A DNA stretch of 64,000 bases from Daphnia carinata (lineage: Eukaryota > Arthropoda > Branchiopoda > Diplostraca > Daphniidae). This document shows, piece by piece, positions 35,652-49,700 of the stretch. How positions within the stretch are numbered: the stretch's first letter is position 1; the number at the start of each line of letters is the position of its first letter. The notes beneath the pieces are model-generated. The model was not told the DNA's origin. It saw nothing but the letters and a program-made list of their open reading frames with translations, and did no database searches. The position numbers were made by a program, and so were the translations under genes. The stretch covers positions 10,571,534 through 10,635,533 of the forward strand of contig NC_081331.1 in assembly GCF_022539665.2 (NCBI RefSeq), given 5' to 3'.

Positions 35652-38338
35652 ATGCCCACACCAACCCTCGTGACTGATGGGGAAAAGGCCGAAATTAAAG
35701 TCAAGGCAGCTTATAGCGGGTATAGATGATCTCTAGGGCCAATGTTTGCAAGATCTTATTCAATTGTCCGATTACAGGAAAATTCTTGTCACATACATTA
35801 ACTCTGAGATACAGTTAGAAGATCTTCGAAATGAAATGCGGGCTATTTGTCAATTCAGCCCAGACCAAGAGTTTACCATGAAGTGGATTGACGAAGAAGG
35901 TTGTACCATAGTTTAAATTCTAGATTTTTTTTAATGGTGTACTTCCCTACAGGTGACCCTTGTACAATCTCCTCTCAAGTTGAAATTGATGAAGCCATTC
36001 GTCTGTATGAAGTGAACAATGATTCAGAGATCACAATTCATGGTATTCATAATGCATGACTTCCAGCTTAATATGAACTCATAATTTTATTCATATTCCT
36101 AGTTTTCCCCAGTGTCCCAATATCACCTGGGCTTCCATGCATGGGAGAAGATAAAAGTATTTATCGACGCGGTGCCCGTAGATGGCGGAAATTGTACAGA
36201 GTTAATGGACATCTTTTCCAAGCAAAACGTTTTAATCGAGTAAGTTCCTAACTTAAAAAATGAAGAAAGTAAAACAAAAAAAAACTTGGGTTTAATTCCT
36301 GCATTACATTTGGCGATAGCGAGCTTCTTGTGCCTACTGCCATGACCGTATCTGGGGCCTGGGTCGACAAGGATTCAAATGCATTCAGTGCAAGCTACTA
36401 ATCCATAAAAAATGCCACAAGCTTATCAAGATCAGCTGCAATACCGAACAAGTTGCCGCGCTTAACACCCCATCACAGGGTCACCTTCTGTCAAATAGCG
36501 TACTGAATAGCAGTTCTAGCTCCGTAGTCACGACGGCTGCTCCTGCTACCACCGTAAGTCCTGTTGTGAATATCGGGGAGCCGCCGATAGCGCTACGACA
36601 AAATGGTGATGGTACTGAAGCTCCGTCCGCTCCTCCTACAGTACAACCTATTTTTGAGTCTCACAGTGAGAGCGTTCCAGTTGATGGAAGGCCAGGTACT
36701 ATTAGTAATATCTTGTCTTTTCCACAAGTAATCCATTAAGTTTTATTCCTGAATTATTAGAAGAAGGCGTGGAAGGCGGCACTGTTCAACGCCCTTATTC
36801 AATGGCGGATTTCGAATTGATCCGCGTCATCGGACGTGGTTCCTACGCCAAAGTGTTAATGGTCGAGTTAAGGCGAACTCGTCGAGTTTACGCCATGAAA
36901 GTAATCAAAAAGGAACTCGTTACTGACGATGAGGTAATCCGAATTATTCAATTCGTATTTATATCGATTAATGAATTATCCGTTGTTTTTCAGGATATTG
37001 ACTGGGTTCAAACTGAGAAACATGTTTTTGAAACGGCATCCAACCATCCTTTCCTAGTAGGCTTGCATTCTTGCTTCCAAACGGCTTCTCGCCTTTTCTT
37101 CGTCATCGAATTCGTACGCGGTGGCGACTTGATGTTCCATATGCAACGTCAAAGACGACTTCCCGAAGAGCACGCTCGCTTTTATTCCGCCGAAATTTCT
37201 CTAGCGCTCAATTTCCTGCACGAGAAAGGAATCATTTATCGCGATTTAAAGTTGGATAACGTGTTGCTAGACCACGAAGGCCACATTAAGCTCACCGATT
37301 ATGGAATGTGCAAAGAGGGCATCCGTCCGGGCGATACCACGTCTACTTTTTGTGGTACGCCCAACTATATCGCCCCTGAAATTCTACGTGGTGAAGATTA
37401 TAGTTTCAGGTAAATATTCTAAATAACCAGCCTGCAGAATACTGGCAGAAATCTCTGACCTACTTGCTTTTTCCGTTCTTATCACCAGCGTGGACTGGTG
37501 GGCACTTGGAGTATTGTTGTATGAAATGTTAGCTGGCCGTTCACCTTTCGACATTGTCGGTGCTTCAGAGAATCCAGATCAAAACACTGAAGATTATCTA
37601 TTTCACGGTACAAAGAAAAAAAAAACAGTATCTTATCGCAAGTTGGTTTATGTTGTATTTACGCGGGCGAAAAAACATGCTAGGCACTCCCATTGTGTTT
37701 GAACAAGTTCATTGGGAAGGGTGAAAGGGTGGGGTTAGAGAGAGGTCTTTATCAAGATCGAGTGACCTTTTGGTGAAACTGTTTGTTATTTTTTTTTGTT
37801 ATTTTTTTTTTTTGTCCTGTGTAGTCATCCTGGAAAAGACTATCCGCATTCCTAGGTCGTTATCGGTCAAAGCCTCCTCTGTTTTGAAAGGGTTTCTAAA
37901 TAAGAACCCTGCGGATCGTTTGGGCTGTCGAAAAGAAACTGGATTTGTCGACATTATCCATCACCCTTTTTTCAAATCAGTCGACTGGGAAATGGTAAAT
38001 AATTTGTTTCGTAATCTTGTATATATTTTATGCAACCAATTTAACCTGCTCTTGTAAATTGACAGTTGGAGAGGAAACAAGTAGCTCCACCTTACGTTCC
38101 TCGTCTAGATTCTGACCGAGATCTGGCTCATTTCCCACCCGAGTTCACTGACGAGCCAGTCCAACTGACACCCGATGATCAGTAAGTGATCGATTGTCTA
38201 GCACTTGAGAAGCTAAAGAGGAATAAAACATCTTTTTCTTGTTTTTGTAGGTCGGTCATTGAACGTATCGACCAGTCAGAGTTTGAGGGTTTCGAGTACG
38301 TCAATCCTCTGCTGATGTCGCTAGAAGACTGCGTTTAG
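35652..38338 (+). CDS. aPKC: Atypical protein kinase C
   Basis: Exons 35652-35719, 35778-35899, 35953-36042, 36103-36239, 36320-36695, 36761-36933, 36994-37409, 37489-37607, 37825-37994, 38066-38181 and 38251-38338 give 624 residues. It is the kinase of the Par-6/Par-3 polarity complex, acting at the apical cortex. A PB1 domain (about 20-95; [15 protein letters not shown]) binds Par-6. The pseudosubstrate, [10 protein letters not shown], has Ala at 118. One C1 domain (about 127-176) follows. The kinase domain starts near 282: GRGSYAKV, Lys 311, YRDLKLDN (Asp 406), DYG instead of DFG (424-426), and activation-loop Thr 440 in [10 protein letters not shown]. The turn motif is LTPDDQ; the hydrophobic motif [10 protein letters not shown] has Glu where conventional PKCs have Ser/Thr. 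DYG and this acidic residue are hallmarks of atypical isoforms. Confidence 0.97.
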
Positions 38339-38504
38339 GAAAAGAAATATAAAGTATCTGCTTTCACGCCATTAAAATTTACTAAAATTGGTACAGTGGT
38401 ACCATTCAACTACCACACACTTGTTTCATAGGGAAAGTTTGGCAGTTTTCATATAAACAGGGCAGCAAATTCCAATCTAGCCTATCATTTCTTCTTATTT
38501 CACC

Positions 38505-38510
38505 AATAAA
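38505..38510 (+). terminator. AATAAA polyadenylation signal for aPKC
   Basis: A canonical hexamer 167 bases after the aPKC stop codon in an AT-rich flank. Confidence 0.55.
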
Positions 38511-41500
38511 ATCGGTTCAGTATTTTTAAAATATGATAGAGCAGTTCTAACTGACTTCGCATTCATTCCAGTTCTTGCCTTATTGAAACATTTTTTCCCC
38601 TGTCACTTTTTTTGGATCTGTTGTACGACTGCCTCCTTTTGTTTGTTTGTTTCTCTCCTACTTACTTTGCCACTTACCGCTTTTCTCCTTTGCGGGTGTG
38701 TGCCTACGTGTTTTCTTTTAAAAGCCAATGTTTGGTCTTTTTTTTTTTAGCTAAAAAAATTGTCGAATTATTATTTTCGGCTTCCACAGATCGCCTTTCC
38801 ATCTTGTAAGTTGGAAATATACAAGGAAAATTCGACAAAACAACCGCTAGATGACATGCGCAGTCAAGTTGACTTGCCTTTTCAAATGCAAATAGATGAA
38901 ACCTGTTGTTCGATGAGAAATGGCTCGTAACAGCAAGAGGCCTCTACATCGTGTCGTTAGCGTACTCGTTGGTTGGTTGTTTTCATGCTAAACGCTGCAA
39001 GACCGAAAAAGGAGGTTTATTGCTAAATATCGATGAGAAAAGTAGTTTTATCACGCATAAAACCGCTTGTTTATGGTTAAAAAAGAAACGTGTTCAATAG
39101 GAGGAAGTCATTGCCGGACAATTTTTTCTTGTTCTCTATAGAAGAAAGAAAGAAGAACATCGACCGTTTTGCGGTTAGATTCCCCTATACGTTTCCGACA
39201 CAAGCTCTTGTGTGTGTCGAAAAGAAACGAATAAAGGAAGAAAAACACATTTTACGCTCTCTTTTTATATTTCTCTGAGGCCGCGGAAAATGTCCCTCAC
39301 CCTATGGTGTATCTTTTCCTTTTTCCCATTGCGCATTCTTCGTTTCAGGTGTTTCTTTTTGTCTTTTAGAAATAGCATTTTAAGGATGCCTGGTTATGGT
39401 TGAGTATCCTTGTTTTGTTCTTTTTTTTTTTTTTTCTAGGGGGATCTTTTAGCTTGAACACATTTTCCAATCAAGATTTCACACAATCAACTTTCCGGGG
39501 CGAGCATTTTCTTTTTTGGCTCGATTATTTTTTTTTTTTTCTACTAATTTTTATTTTTTATTTGTGTGGTTGGCAGACCGACGCAACCGAAAAAGTTACC
39601 GTTACATATTACGTCTCTCGGGCGCTCTCTACACGTAGACCTTGGGTGCCAAAATGGCCTGCAGCTTTTAAAGGTCATATTAAGCACACTTGTTAAAATG
39701 CTGCACTTAAAAAACAAATGTAGGTACAGCTGCTTGCCGACTTGTGACAACTCGGCTTTCCCTTCCTCAATTTCATATTTGTTTATATTTTCACAGAGGT
39801 GTGCTACTACTTTTTATCAAACAGATGTACGAACAGAAAGAGAGGAATCACGTCACCTCAAAATGGATGTAATATAAATCCATGTTTGTTTGCACGTTGG
39901 ATTTTTGTTCTCCACCGACGCCATCTTTGTCCCGAATGGGCGAGGAATTCTATCGATTAGATGACGTCCTTGAACTAATATAATTGATAAGCATTTTGTT
40001 TATATGCCCTTTGCCGGGCAACAGCGTCGTGTACTTTGCCTTCCTGTCTCTGTAATCTCCTATTACATAAAACAAAGTATGTTTCATTTATCTTGATTTC
40101 ACCGTGTGTTATATTGGTCATGCCTTCCATGAATCATTTTCTTCGTTATGTGTACTCAAAAGTTCACACATCTGGCGTGGCAACAGAGTATGGTGGCTAA
40201 CTGAAAGAATGTTTGCTGTATGTTATTTGATTCTTGACGTTATAGTCATCAGTTTGAGAATTCAGTAAAAACCTAGAAAGTTTCTTTTTTTTCTTTCTTT
40301 CTTTTACCGTGGCACAAATATAAGCAACAACCGTGACGCCACCGCCGCCGACTGGAGCCATTCTTGAAACAATCATTCGACGCGCCGGCCGGGTCTCACG
40401 AAACAATCAATGGCGAAGACCCGTACAAAGAAGACGGGATGATGAAAAAGGGGTTGGTGGTAAAAGACAAAAAAGCAAAACAAAAAACAAAAACAAAAAT
40501 GGCGGTGTAAAAATAACAAAACACGAGAGACCTGCCGAGAGAAAGCCAAAGACTTGAGAACTCCTTCTCTCTAGATGCCCCCTCTGGGCTGGGGGGCATG
40601 ATGACGCAAATGTTTTGGATCTTTCGATCTTTTTTTTCCTTCGTTCTTCTTTTTGCTTCTGTGTGTATTTTGTTCATGGAGTCTCCATAGTAATGCAGTC
40701 CTCGTATAGATTTAACGCCAGATTTGTTAATATGATTAAACACGTGTCCTTTTTTTGGGTTAAATTTGATCAAAACGAAAGAGAGAGAGTTATCCTTTCA
40801 AAGAAAAAAAAGATTACGAAAGACGGTAGATTACTTTGGATTGAGCTCTAGTATTATTTGGTACATGTTTGGCAAGGTTCCTTAGCCTCTGCCGTGTTGG
40901 GCGATTCGACGACGAACGATTTGCTGGTTTCCTTCTAACGCCCAACTCTTGCATTAAAAAAACCACTGAAAAATTCTCTTTTTAAAAGGAAAGGGTGTAC
41001 GCATGTAACATCTGGTTCCGCCAAAAAAAAACAACCAAAATACAAAAACAGTTTTTTTGGCCTCTTTACTCCGAAAACACATGGAGACTGTGCAGACGAC
41101 GATAGACCTCCCTTGCCCAATTTTAAAAGCGGCGCCTGGTGACGTCATGTCGCCCCGAGAGAGTCTAGCATACACACAACAGAAAACTTTTGGGAAAAAC
41201 GGAACACCCATCCATCCACGTCTGTGAATGTGTTATATCGAGGTATTTTTCCCTTTTCCTCCTGGACGAAATCATCAGAAAGAAAAAAAAAACATGGCGG
41301 ATGAATAATGTATTAGAAAGTTCAGAACGTGGTCTTAATAACCAGAAGAAGACGGAAAGAGACTCTGACAGAATTATTATTTTACTTCGCCTTCTATTTG
41401 TTTTCACGTGCGAAGTCGAGAAGGAAAAAAAAATTATTCAGGTCAGGGCGAGAAAATCTTTGGCGCCGAAAATCCGACGGCAGCGACGGCGACCTTTATA

Positions 41501-42851
41501 GGCCGCTTAGATGAATATCCGGCTAGAGAGCAGACAGCTGAGAGACTAAACTACAGCGCGGCCATCTTTGTCTGTCTGCTAGGGTGATAGTGTGGGAGGG
41601 TTTTTTCTTTTTCTGTGTATGTTTCTTTTCGTTTTCTCTGTTGCTCTTGCTTCACTAGTTCGCCCATTTTAAAACATGGCCGACTACGGTGCAGAGCATA
41701 AGGGAATATCAAGGACGACCGACTTGCAAGACAGGCCAGTCACGTTGTTTCTCCGCCATTTTGGAAAACGCAAGAAAAAAGTAGAATATCATGTTGCCGA
41801 ATTTTGGACGATTGTAGTGGCGAAGGGAGGGGGACACAACAATATTTTCTTTAACGATAAAAAAAAAACTTGTGGAAATTTCCGTCGTCTAGGAGGGCGT
41901 TCCATCGCGTGCGCCCGTAGTGCCAGGTTGCCGAAGCTTGTTTTCCCCTCTAACTCCCTGTTTTATTTTTTTTTTCTTTGATGTTGTTCTAAATCGGGAA
42001 AACTGCTGTTTTGCGATTTCCCCGCCAGAGGTGCACGTTTCAAGATGGCCGCCGCCATCGCCAGTCGGCGAGACATAGAGGGACACGGCGGCAGTCTAGT
42101 CGTCTAGCCTACTGTGTCAGTCTACAGTGAACATTCGTCGTGAGAAGGTGGCCTGCGTAGAAGCACGACTTTTCTCAAGTTTAGAACGTGTGGCTCTTAT
42201 TTCGACTGTGTGGTTGTGAATTTCCATAAGGAAAGATTCAACCTGAGGGAAGAGCAAATTTCCCGTAACGAAACAATGTGATCAACATTTATTGCAAATC
42301 AAACGTCGGCCATGACGTTACGGCCTGGTTCATTATCGTTGTCGAGGGCGTTCTCTCGACTACTACCATGGATGGTTTAGTAGTTTCGAGTAAAAGGTGA
42401 TTTCTCTCTCTCTCTTCTGCTATCTGGTTCGCTCATTGAGCGTACATCTGCCGGTGTATCTTGTTTGTGTGTATATGCTTGCAAGCCAAAAGAGTGTGTG
42501 TGAGTGTATGTATGTGTACGTGTGGACTCGAAACCAGCGATAGCCTACCCAAGAGTCGGAGCCATTCTCTTCTCCTCATACGGCTTCTTCTTTCAACGCA
42601 CTCGAGACTGCCATTGTACGACGAAGTTGTTGTTCCGTTCTGAAAATCACAAGTGTAAGCCTTTGATTCGAGTATACGTGTTCGCGTTGGGGTCATACTT
42701 GACTGAAATCCCCGTTTATACGGATTTGATAGATCGCAGGTTATAGTCAACGATCGATTTAACTTTGTTGTCGAAAGTTCGTCTTGAAAAGAACGAAAAA
42801 AACGAGGAGGGGGAAGGGGGAGGGAAACTCAAGGTCGTTTGGTTGGATATC
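38511..42851 (+). other. Upstream region and 5' leader of the Ski/Sno gene
   Basis: No exons are supported. The plus strand is T-rich with homopolymers at 39421-39436 and 39530-39540. From about 41.5 kb GC content rises and a TCAGTC initiator-like sequence occurs near 42116-42121, so the transcript start of the downstream gene may lie around 42.1 kb. An ORF at 41676-41981 with fair Kozak context does not resemble a protein and is probably leader. Confidence 0.4.
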
Positions 42852-45800
42852 ATGTCGTCGCCGTCTCTGACTGCCACGGGAGGCGCTTCGGTCGCAGCCT
42901 CTGCACCGTCGGTCGCGGCCTATCCCAGTCCTCACCTGAAGCAAGTTCTTCGTTCATACCAATCGGCCGCCTCTAGCTCGCTATCGGGACCTAATGGAAT
43001 CCTAACCGGGCCGGAACATACCGATGCCAGTTCAAGTCTGGTTTATTACGCATACCCCAGTCTACCTCTGCCTGTAGTGGGTACATCGGCCAAATCGTCC
43101 TTGGCCGATGTCTCGTGCAGTGGACCCAAAATTCGCATCAAGAGCGAGCCCATTGACGAGAAGTTATCAGCCGTCGAGACGTCTATCGGCTGGCCAGCAC
43201 GCGGCTCACAGATAGAGTACGACGAGTTCAAAGTGCTGAAACTCAAACGGCCGGTCTACTACGCCACCACCACCGCCAAGGACAAGGATGCCGTTGATTT
43301 GTCCTCGGGCCGCGATCCAGTCGCTGCCGCTGCCTCAGTCCAAACCGCAACCAAACCGCTGTTATCGTCGTCACCGCCACAGCAGCAGCAACCAACCACA
43401 ACAGCAGCAACACTACCACAGCCAGCACCGCAGCAGCTACTGCCATCGTTCCCTATTTTGAGCGCAGCGGATCGGGGCTGGAGTCACGCTGAACGAAATG
43501 AGACGCAGCTGGAGGGCCAGCCGATTGCTTGTTTCACCGTCGGCGGCGAGCCGCGCCTCTGCCTGCCCCAGATCCTCAACTCGGTCCTTCGACAGTTTTT
43601 CGTCATGCAAATCCACGCCGTCTGCGACGAGTTGCAGATCAATTGCTCTCGCTGCACGGCCGAGCAGCTGGACAGCCTCAAGGCATCGCCGGCCATTCTG
43701 CCCCGTTCGGCCGCCAGCTGCGGGCTCATTACCAAAACCGACGCCCAGAGGCTGTGCAGCGCCCTGCTGCGTCGCGGCATAAATGAAACAGGCGCTGGAA
43801 CCGCTCTCGAACCGCAACGGCAACAACAACAGTCAGCGTCACATCCTTCGAGGCCTTGTGACGTATCTGCCAAGGATACTATGGTCAAAACAGAGCCGGA
43901 AACCCGTGCGGAAGAAGATGGTGGTAATTCCCGGTGTAGTACTACAAGCAGTAGTAGTAGCAACAACAACAAAGGCCGCAGCCGCTGGTTTCGCGTCTAC
44001 CACCAATGTTTCGGCAAGTGCGAGGGCCTGTGCAAGCCGGAACTGTACACGTCACCGGACGCGGCGTGCATCGAGTGCGCCGACTGCAGCCTGACTCTTA
44101 GTCCGGCCGATTTTATCAGTCACGCCCATCGTTCGGTCGAAAACCGAACGTGCCATTGGGGATTCGATTCGGCCCACTGGCGGGCCTACCTCCTTCTAGC
44201 CCGTCGTCAACAACAGCCGCAACCGTCCAACGACGTCCTCCTCCGTCAGCTGGACGAGTTCAAGAATCGATTCCTTTCTTCATCGACTCCAACAAAGACC
44301 GTTAAGAGGAAACTTCAGGTACTGCCATCATTATTATTATTAACTACCCATTAAATCCCACACGTAGATACTTGGAACGAGCTTCCTGCTTGACAGTTAA
44401 TGAATACCCATTTTTTAAAGGCTCCTTTTTTGTGTTGTTGTATACTACCCCGGCTTATGTTCTTCATAGAAAAAAGAGAAAGAAAAAACTATTATCCAAA
44501 AAGGAATATGGTTCGATAGTTTTATGTCTCACAGAATTAAAACCATTAGTATTTTTTTCGTTTACTGGCTAGACAATGTCTAGATATTTTTCAAATGAAA
44601 ATAGAATTTCGTCATTATTTTTTTTTAGGAGGAAGGTGAAAGGTGAATAATTTAGAATGAAATCATATTGGAAATGGTCCTTTCTTTTCTGCTTCTTTTC
44701 GTAGAATTGTTATTGGATCTTCAAGTATAGGAGCAAGTTGTAAAAGTTAATAAGGAAGACAGGCATTTTGACGCATGGCATGGATAATTGCGCAGTTGAT
44801 CGCCATCCAAGTTTTTTTTCTATTGGGGCCAAATGAGTCACGTATACGTACGACCATTTCTTTTTACGCGTTAGCCCAGAAGGATACTGTCGACTTGTAA
44901 ACTTCTTTTCCTTTCTGTACTTCAATTTTAGTCGGTTTTTTTTTCTCAAAGGCAATAAAATTGCTATTTGATTAAATAAGGGGGCATTGGGTACATTTTG
45001 CCTTCTCTTTTCCCCTAGTGCCTTTTTATGAGATGAGATTGAAGACTTTACCCGACTTGTAGGAGGAGCTAGAATTTCCAAAAGATAAAAAAAAAAGAAA
45101 TTGAGGGTTGGTAATGTGTCTGAAAGCGCAAGGCATGTATTTATCGGCCTGGAAACATAGTTTGTTGAAATGCAGTTAAAAGCCCGTGACTTTTTTTCTG
45201 CCAGGAAGCTCGTTGTTTCGTTAACTGAGAAATAAGAATGAGAGAAAGGCCCGTCTAATTATGAACGTCTGGTTTGTGTTTGAAAACTTGATGTCGATTA
45301 GAAAAAAGAGCAAGGAATAACGAAAAGAAATGCGACATTAGTTTCTTTTTTTCGAGTTGGATACGAACGTGCGTAGGCGGTGACGGATGAAGGAGCCCGA
45401 GAGCTTCATCGATCCGCTTTAGCTTTCGCCAGTTGGCTCGGATATAACGACCAGCTCGAGAAAAGAGGAAGGGGTGCGAGGAAGTGAATGACGTCGTTGG
45501 TTGTCTCGACGGCGTGGGCTGATAAAAAAAAATCGATGCCAACTGTGTAACGTGAATTTCTCTCTTGCGAGGCGGGTATTGTGCGTGCATGTGCACGCTC
45601 CTTGCATCGACATAAACAACGTCGGTCCTCTGACCCTCTCTGCGGAATGAATGAGCCCCCCCCCCCCCCCCCCCCCCGAAATGCATGTACACACAACACA
45701 GCCAAAACAATCTGATGGCATTTTGTGATTTCAATAGACGGCGGAGGAGCCCATCAAAATGAGTAAAGTCTATCTGGCGGCAACAACGACAGCGGCAGAC

Positions 45801-46772
45801 ATAATAGTCGAGAACCAGCACCATCCGACCAAGAGGTACAAAGAGCATGGCGGTCGCCAATCGCCGTCAGCCGCCACGCCCTACGATCCGGCCGGGTACC
45901 ATCACCACCACCAACTGTATAACGCAGTTGTGTACAACAACGGTAGCGGTACTGGTGGCAGTAGTGCCAATGGATTGCGCGAGTCTCCTCCTCCTCTGCA
46001 GGAAACGTCGTCGCGAATCCCGCACGACAAGTCCGGTCAGCCGAATGTGGCTTTGCTGGCCCCGCCTCGTCCGCATCTCCTACACCCAGCGCCGCCACCG
46101 ACGTCGCTGCCACCTCACGCCTACGCGCCGGATCCTTCGCCGCCGGTCGGCAACCCCGAGATCGAGCTGAGCAGCACCGACACAGAAGACTCTGAATCGA
46201 TCCCGTCTCACAACGGAGGTACATCCCGCACGCAGCCCTTAATGATGTCATTAACTTGTCAGTCAATGAAAGCCGTGATACCCTTTCGTGGTCATCAGTT
46301 CTCTGTTTTGTACTCATTTTCTTGTTTTCGAATATTTAGATGAGAAGCATGTTTGGGATCTGCCGGCGAATCTGGCTCAAGAAGTCAGTTCAGTTGAAGA
46401 GCTTCTTTCACGGGGAGGGTGTGATTCGGCCAACAGCCGGTTAGTACTTCAGGTACGTTGTCCAAGACCCCCTCTTTTTCGGTTTCCTCAATTTTGTCTT
46501 AGTACGACTCGTTTTTTTAATAGTTTTTTTTTTAAATTTTATGTATTTGTTTTTTAAAACAGGCATTTCGCCGTATGTGCTTCCGTCTGAACTGGGCCCA
46601 AGAACAGAAGCAGCAATATCCAACCAATGGTGTCCTCAAGGTGAGATTTATTTCGTTTTGGTCCGTTTTCCATCGTTGCTAGCTGTATCCTAAATCATTT
46701 GTTTTCTTATTGCAGTTGAGGACGGACTTGACCGAGTGCGATGGAAGCAGCACCAAGTACAAATCTACTTAG
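42852..46772 (+). CDS. Snoo: Ski/Sno family transcriptional corepressor
   Basis: Exons 42852-44318, 45738-46218, 46340-46452, 46563-46640 and 46716-46772 give 731 residues. Ski/Sno proteins bind Smads and dampen TGF-beta/Activin/BMP transcription in the nucleus. The Dachshund-homology domain spans about 225-325 ([50 protein letters not shown]). The Smad4-binding SAND-like domain spans about 378-450 ([43 protein letters not shown]) and keeps its zinc Cys/His ligands. Two sumoylation-type motifs are seen, IKSEP near 96 and VKTEP near 345. The C-terminal part is Pro/Ser/His-rich and has only a short helical tail, so the long Ski coiled coil is reduced or absent. The frame is open 87 bases upstream, but the first ATG is at 42852. 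Poly-Gln and poly-Ser runs are in exon 1. Confidence 0.94.
44319..45737 (+). other. Large intron 1 of the Ski/Sno gene
   Basis: At 1.4 kb this is by far the longest intron inside the coding part. It ends shortly after a C22 homopolymer (45656-45677). I see no embedded gene; ORFs on the minus strand near 45.3-45.9 kb are shadows of the GC-rich exon and the poly-C run. Confidence 0.6.
45656..45677. repeat. Poly-C / poly-G homopolymer, about 22 bases
   Basis: An uninterrupted C run on the plus strand, 60 bases before the acceptor of Ski/Sno exon 2. Read directly; exact length may be affected by sequencing. Confidence 0.85.
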
Positions 46773-49700
46773 GTTTTTTTTTGTGTGTCGATTTTTTCTT
46801 TTTTCAAATTCAACGTGTGTGTGTTTGAGCGAGAGAAAAGAAAAACAATTCTCCCACGCCGATGTTCGAGCGGGTCGAGTGGTTGGGGGGGAACGAGGGA
46901 AAGAGAATGGAATGCCATCAAGATGAGCTGTGCGGAAGCCCCACATAAAACCGTGCCAATCTCTTTAAGAAAAAAAAGAGGAGACAAGGACTATGTACAA
47001 TATCATAAAACACAGACAAGTCCCCTCTTCTCCTTCTCCCCCTCCTTTTCGTACACACACACACATTCGGGTCGTGATTGTGTTTAAGCGCGCGTGAGCG
47101 TTCTCTTGGGGTTAGTGATCCCGGCCTGTAAATCTCTTCCTTATCGTAAGTCTTCTTTCTCTCTTTTCGCCATCTCTCTTTTTCTCTTGTTATTTTGATT
47201 TAAAGAAAAAAAAAATACGAAAGAAGAAACGGGCGAAGAAAAGACACTTGACGAAATTGTCTGATGACAGTAATTTACCGTGAATGGGTAGTGATTCTTC
47301 TACGTAGATATATCTTAACTCTTTACCTATATCCTAAAAATCTTTGCAATTTATATATTATATATATATATGATATTCACTGTATATATATATATATAAA
47401 GAATTTAGGGTAGCTATTGTATGAAAAGAAAGGAAGGATGATGATGCTCTATTTTCCCCTTTTCTTGAGGAGAAAAAAAATGGAGGGTGATAAGTGTGTG
47501 TGTGTGTCAGCTCAATTCGGCTACGACCTGATTGTAATTTATAATAATCATTGTGATGGGATTGAGCCGGGCCAATGTTGGCTCCACCTCCTCCACAATT
47601 ATGGTGTTCGCAAACATCGTCAACATCCGACCGGATTTTGAAAACAAAAAAAAAAAAAAGATAAAAAAAAAAGTTCAAAGAAGTATATTTTTCCTTTTTA
47701 ATTCCTCCCTCCCCACAGAAGATTGCCTCCTATTCCCCCATACATTTTTGTACTACCATCTTACATAACGTAGTTTACTTAACCTAGTTTAAAATGTTCA
47801 GCCGCGGACACGTTAACCACCTCCCTGCCCCCTCTCCCGACGTTGTGTGCCCATTGAACAACAACATGAGAAAAAAAAAGTAGCGTGCACTAAATGTTTG
47901 TGTCAAGTCTGTTTCACTGCCAAGGGATCGACTGCCACATCTGGGCGCGTTTTATTTCGGCACCGCAACTGATAATGGTCCGATGTGTCTAGATATCTAA
48001 ACAGATATATATTTACTTGTTTGTTTTGTTTTTCTTTTTTTTTTTTTAAATTCTGATATGATAATCGTTAAAAAGAATAAAAAAGGGGGAAATTAATGGG
48101 AATGGGGCGTTTGGGTGAAAGCTTTTTTCGATGAAAAGAGTAGGAGAGAAAAGGAAAAAAGTACAAAATTATTACTATGTCGGATGTGTTCACTGGCAAC
48201 TCAGTTGAAATGAAAAATCATCGATTCTTTTTATTGTTGTTAAAAAAATTTCCCTCCCTTTTTACGAATGAAAAAGAAGTCGGAAGAAATTGGAAGCGGC
48301 ATCCAACAGCCCAGAGATAGTTTCGTGCGCTTACATCTTCTCTCGCGCGCGCGCTTCTACCGGTGTTATGTAAAATTGTAACATAAAAGTTTTCGTTTGT
48401 TTAAGCTAATCCCCCCTTTTCCCCCCGATTTTTTATTTTTATTATTGACATACTTGACAATTAAAAAAGAAGTAATCGTCGATATTACTATTAAAGAATG
48501 AAACACAAATAGAGGACGAGATTAACTCATTTCTTTATTATTATTATTTTTTTTATTCTCTCATGGCTATCATGCATTTATGATGTTTCCGCTTCAAAAT
48601 CCATTTTTTTTTCTTGCTATTATTGAAATGCATTTTGTGTTGTTGTTTTTTTCATGCTCGATACAAACTTGTGATGCTTTTTTTCTCGCTTCGATTAAAC
48701 TATTGAAGAGAAATGAAGAAAAAAAATGAATAGACTTGAAATTGGAAAGCAGCTTTTGTTGCCAATAATCGTCTTCTTTTTTCATTTATTTCTTTGGTTG
48801 TCTTGTGTAGGTATTCTACGTGCATTTTCCCGGGTTTTTTTTTCGAGGTAGGTCAAAACTAAAATTAAGAAATTGATTGAAAAAATCGATCCATCCGCTT
48901 TTTAACGGGCGGTTTTATTACAAGATTGATATCATTTTGAACCAATCTCTTTCATTCTTGCTTCGTTGTAAAAAATTTTATCCGCGACGCAGCTGCTAAA
49001 AATTAGCTCCCAACTTGGCAACATTTCAAGAATCAAACAAAACAAATGAAAAATTCTTCTGAGCTTCGGATTTGTGTTGCCCGACGAGTTGAATGCCAAT
49101 TCAGGGAAATGCAAAGGATATTTTCTTTTGGCTTTCGAAATGCAGGAGATATATTTTTTTATTATTTCCATTCGTGCACGACTGAATTACTTTGCTATTC
49201 AATTCGAAAGATATTTATTTATAGCCCGGAAATGATGCCCTGGTGATCTTCATTCCACGTCGTTTTCATAATGTGAGTATATCAGTACAAGCCTGTCTCA
49301 TTTTGAACTATTTCATTTTTGATTGCTATTATTACTTAACTTTAAAAATTGTTTTGAGTTGCCCAGACATTTTTTCAGATATTAATCCGGACTGTGTTTG
49401 CCGTAGAGTATTGAAAAAAGGACTTTGATCAGTTGAAATTTAAAAAAAAAGTTTGCCAGTTGATAATTTGAAGTAGATTAAATTACCAAATGTCAGCACT
49501 CCAACAAAATCCCATTTTTTTTTCATTTATGTTATCACATTTTGTCCCGAATCTTCTTAGACTTTCATTTTATTTAATCCATTAGATCAGCATTTTCCAT
49601 CTCCATTTCAAAAAGTCTCGACAACGTCTTGGCAACTGCACGTCTTTTTCTAGTGAGTTACGTTGGGTGAAAAAAAAAAAAAAAGAAAATCTAAAATTTA

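Noticed and set aside
41676-41981. ORF starting MADYGAEHKG with good Kozak context
   Set aside because: It lies in the GC-rising leader of the Ski/Sno gene, has no recognisable features, and its end falls into T-rich non-coding DNA.
43437-43972. Long minus-strand and alternative-frame ORFs over the Ski/Sno exon
   Set aside because: They are shadows of the GC-rich coding exon whose frame carries the conserved Ski/Sno domains.
45255-45860. 201-residue minus-strand ORF
   Set aside because: A poly-Gly run from the C22 tract and overlap with Ski/Sno exon 2 explain it; no protein features.
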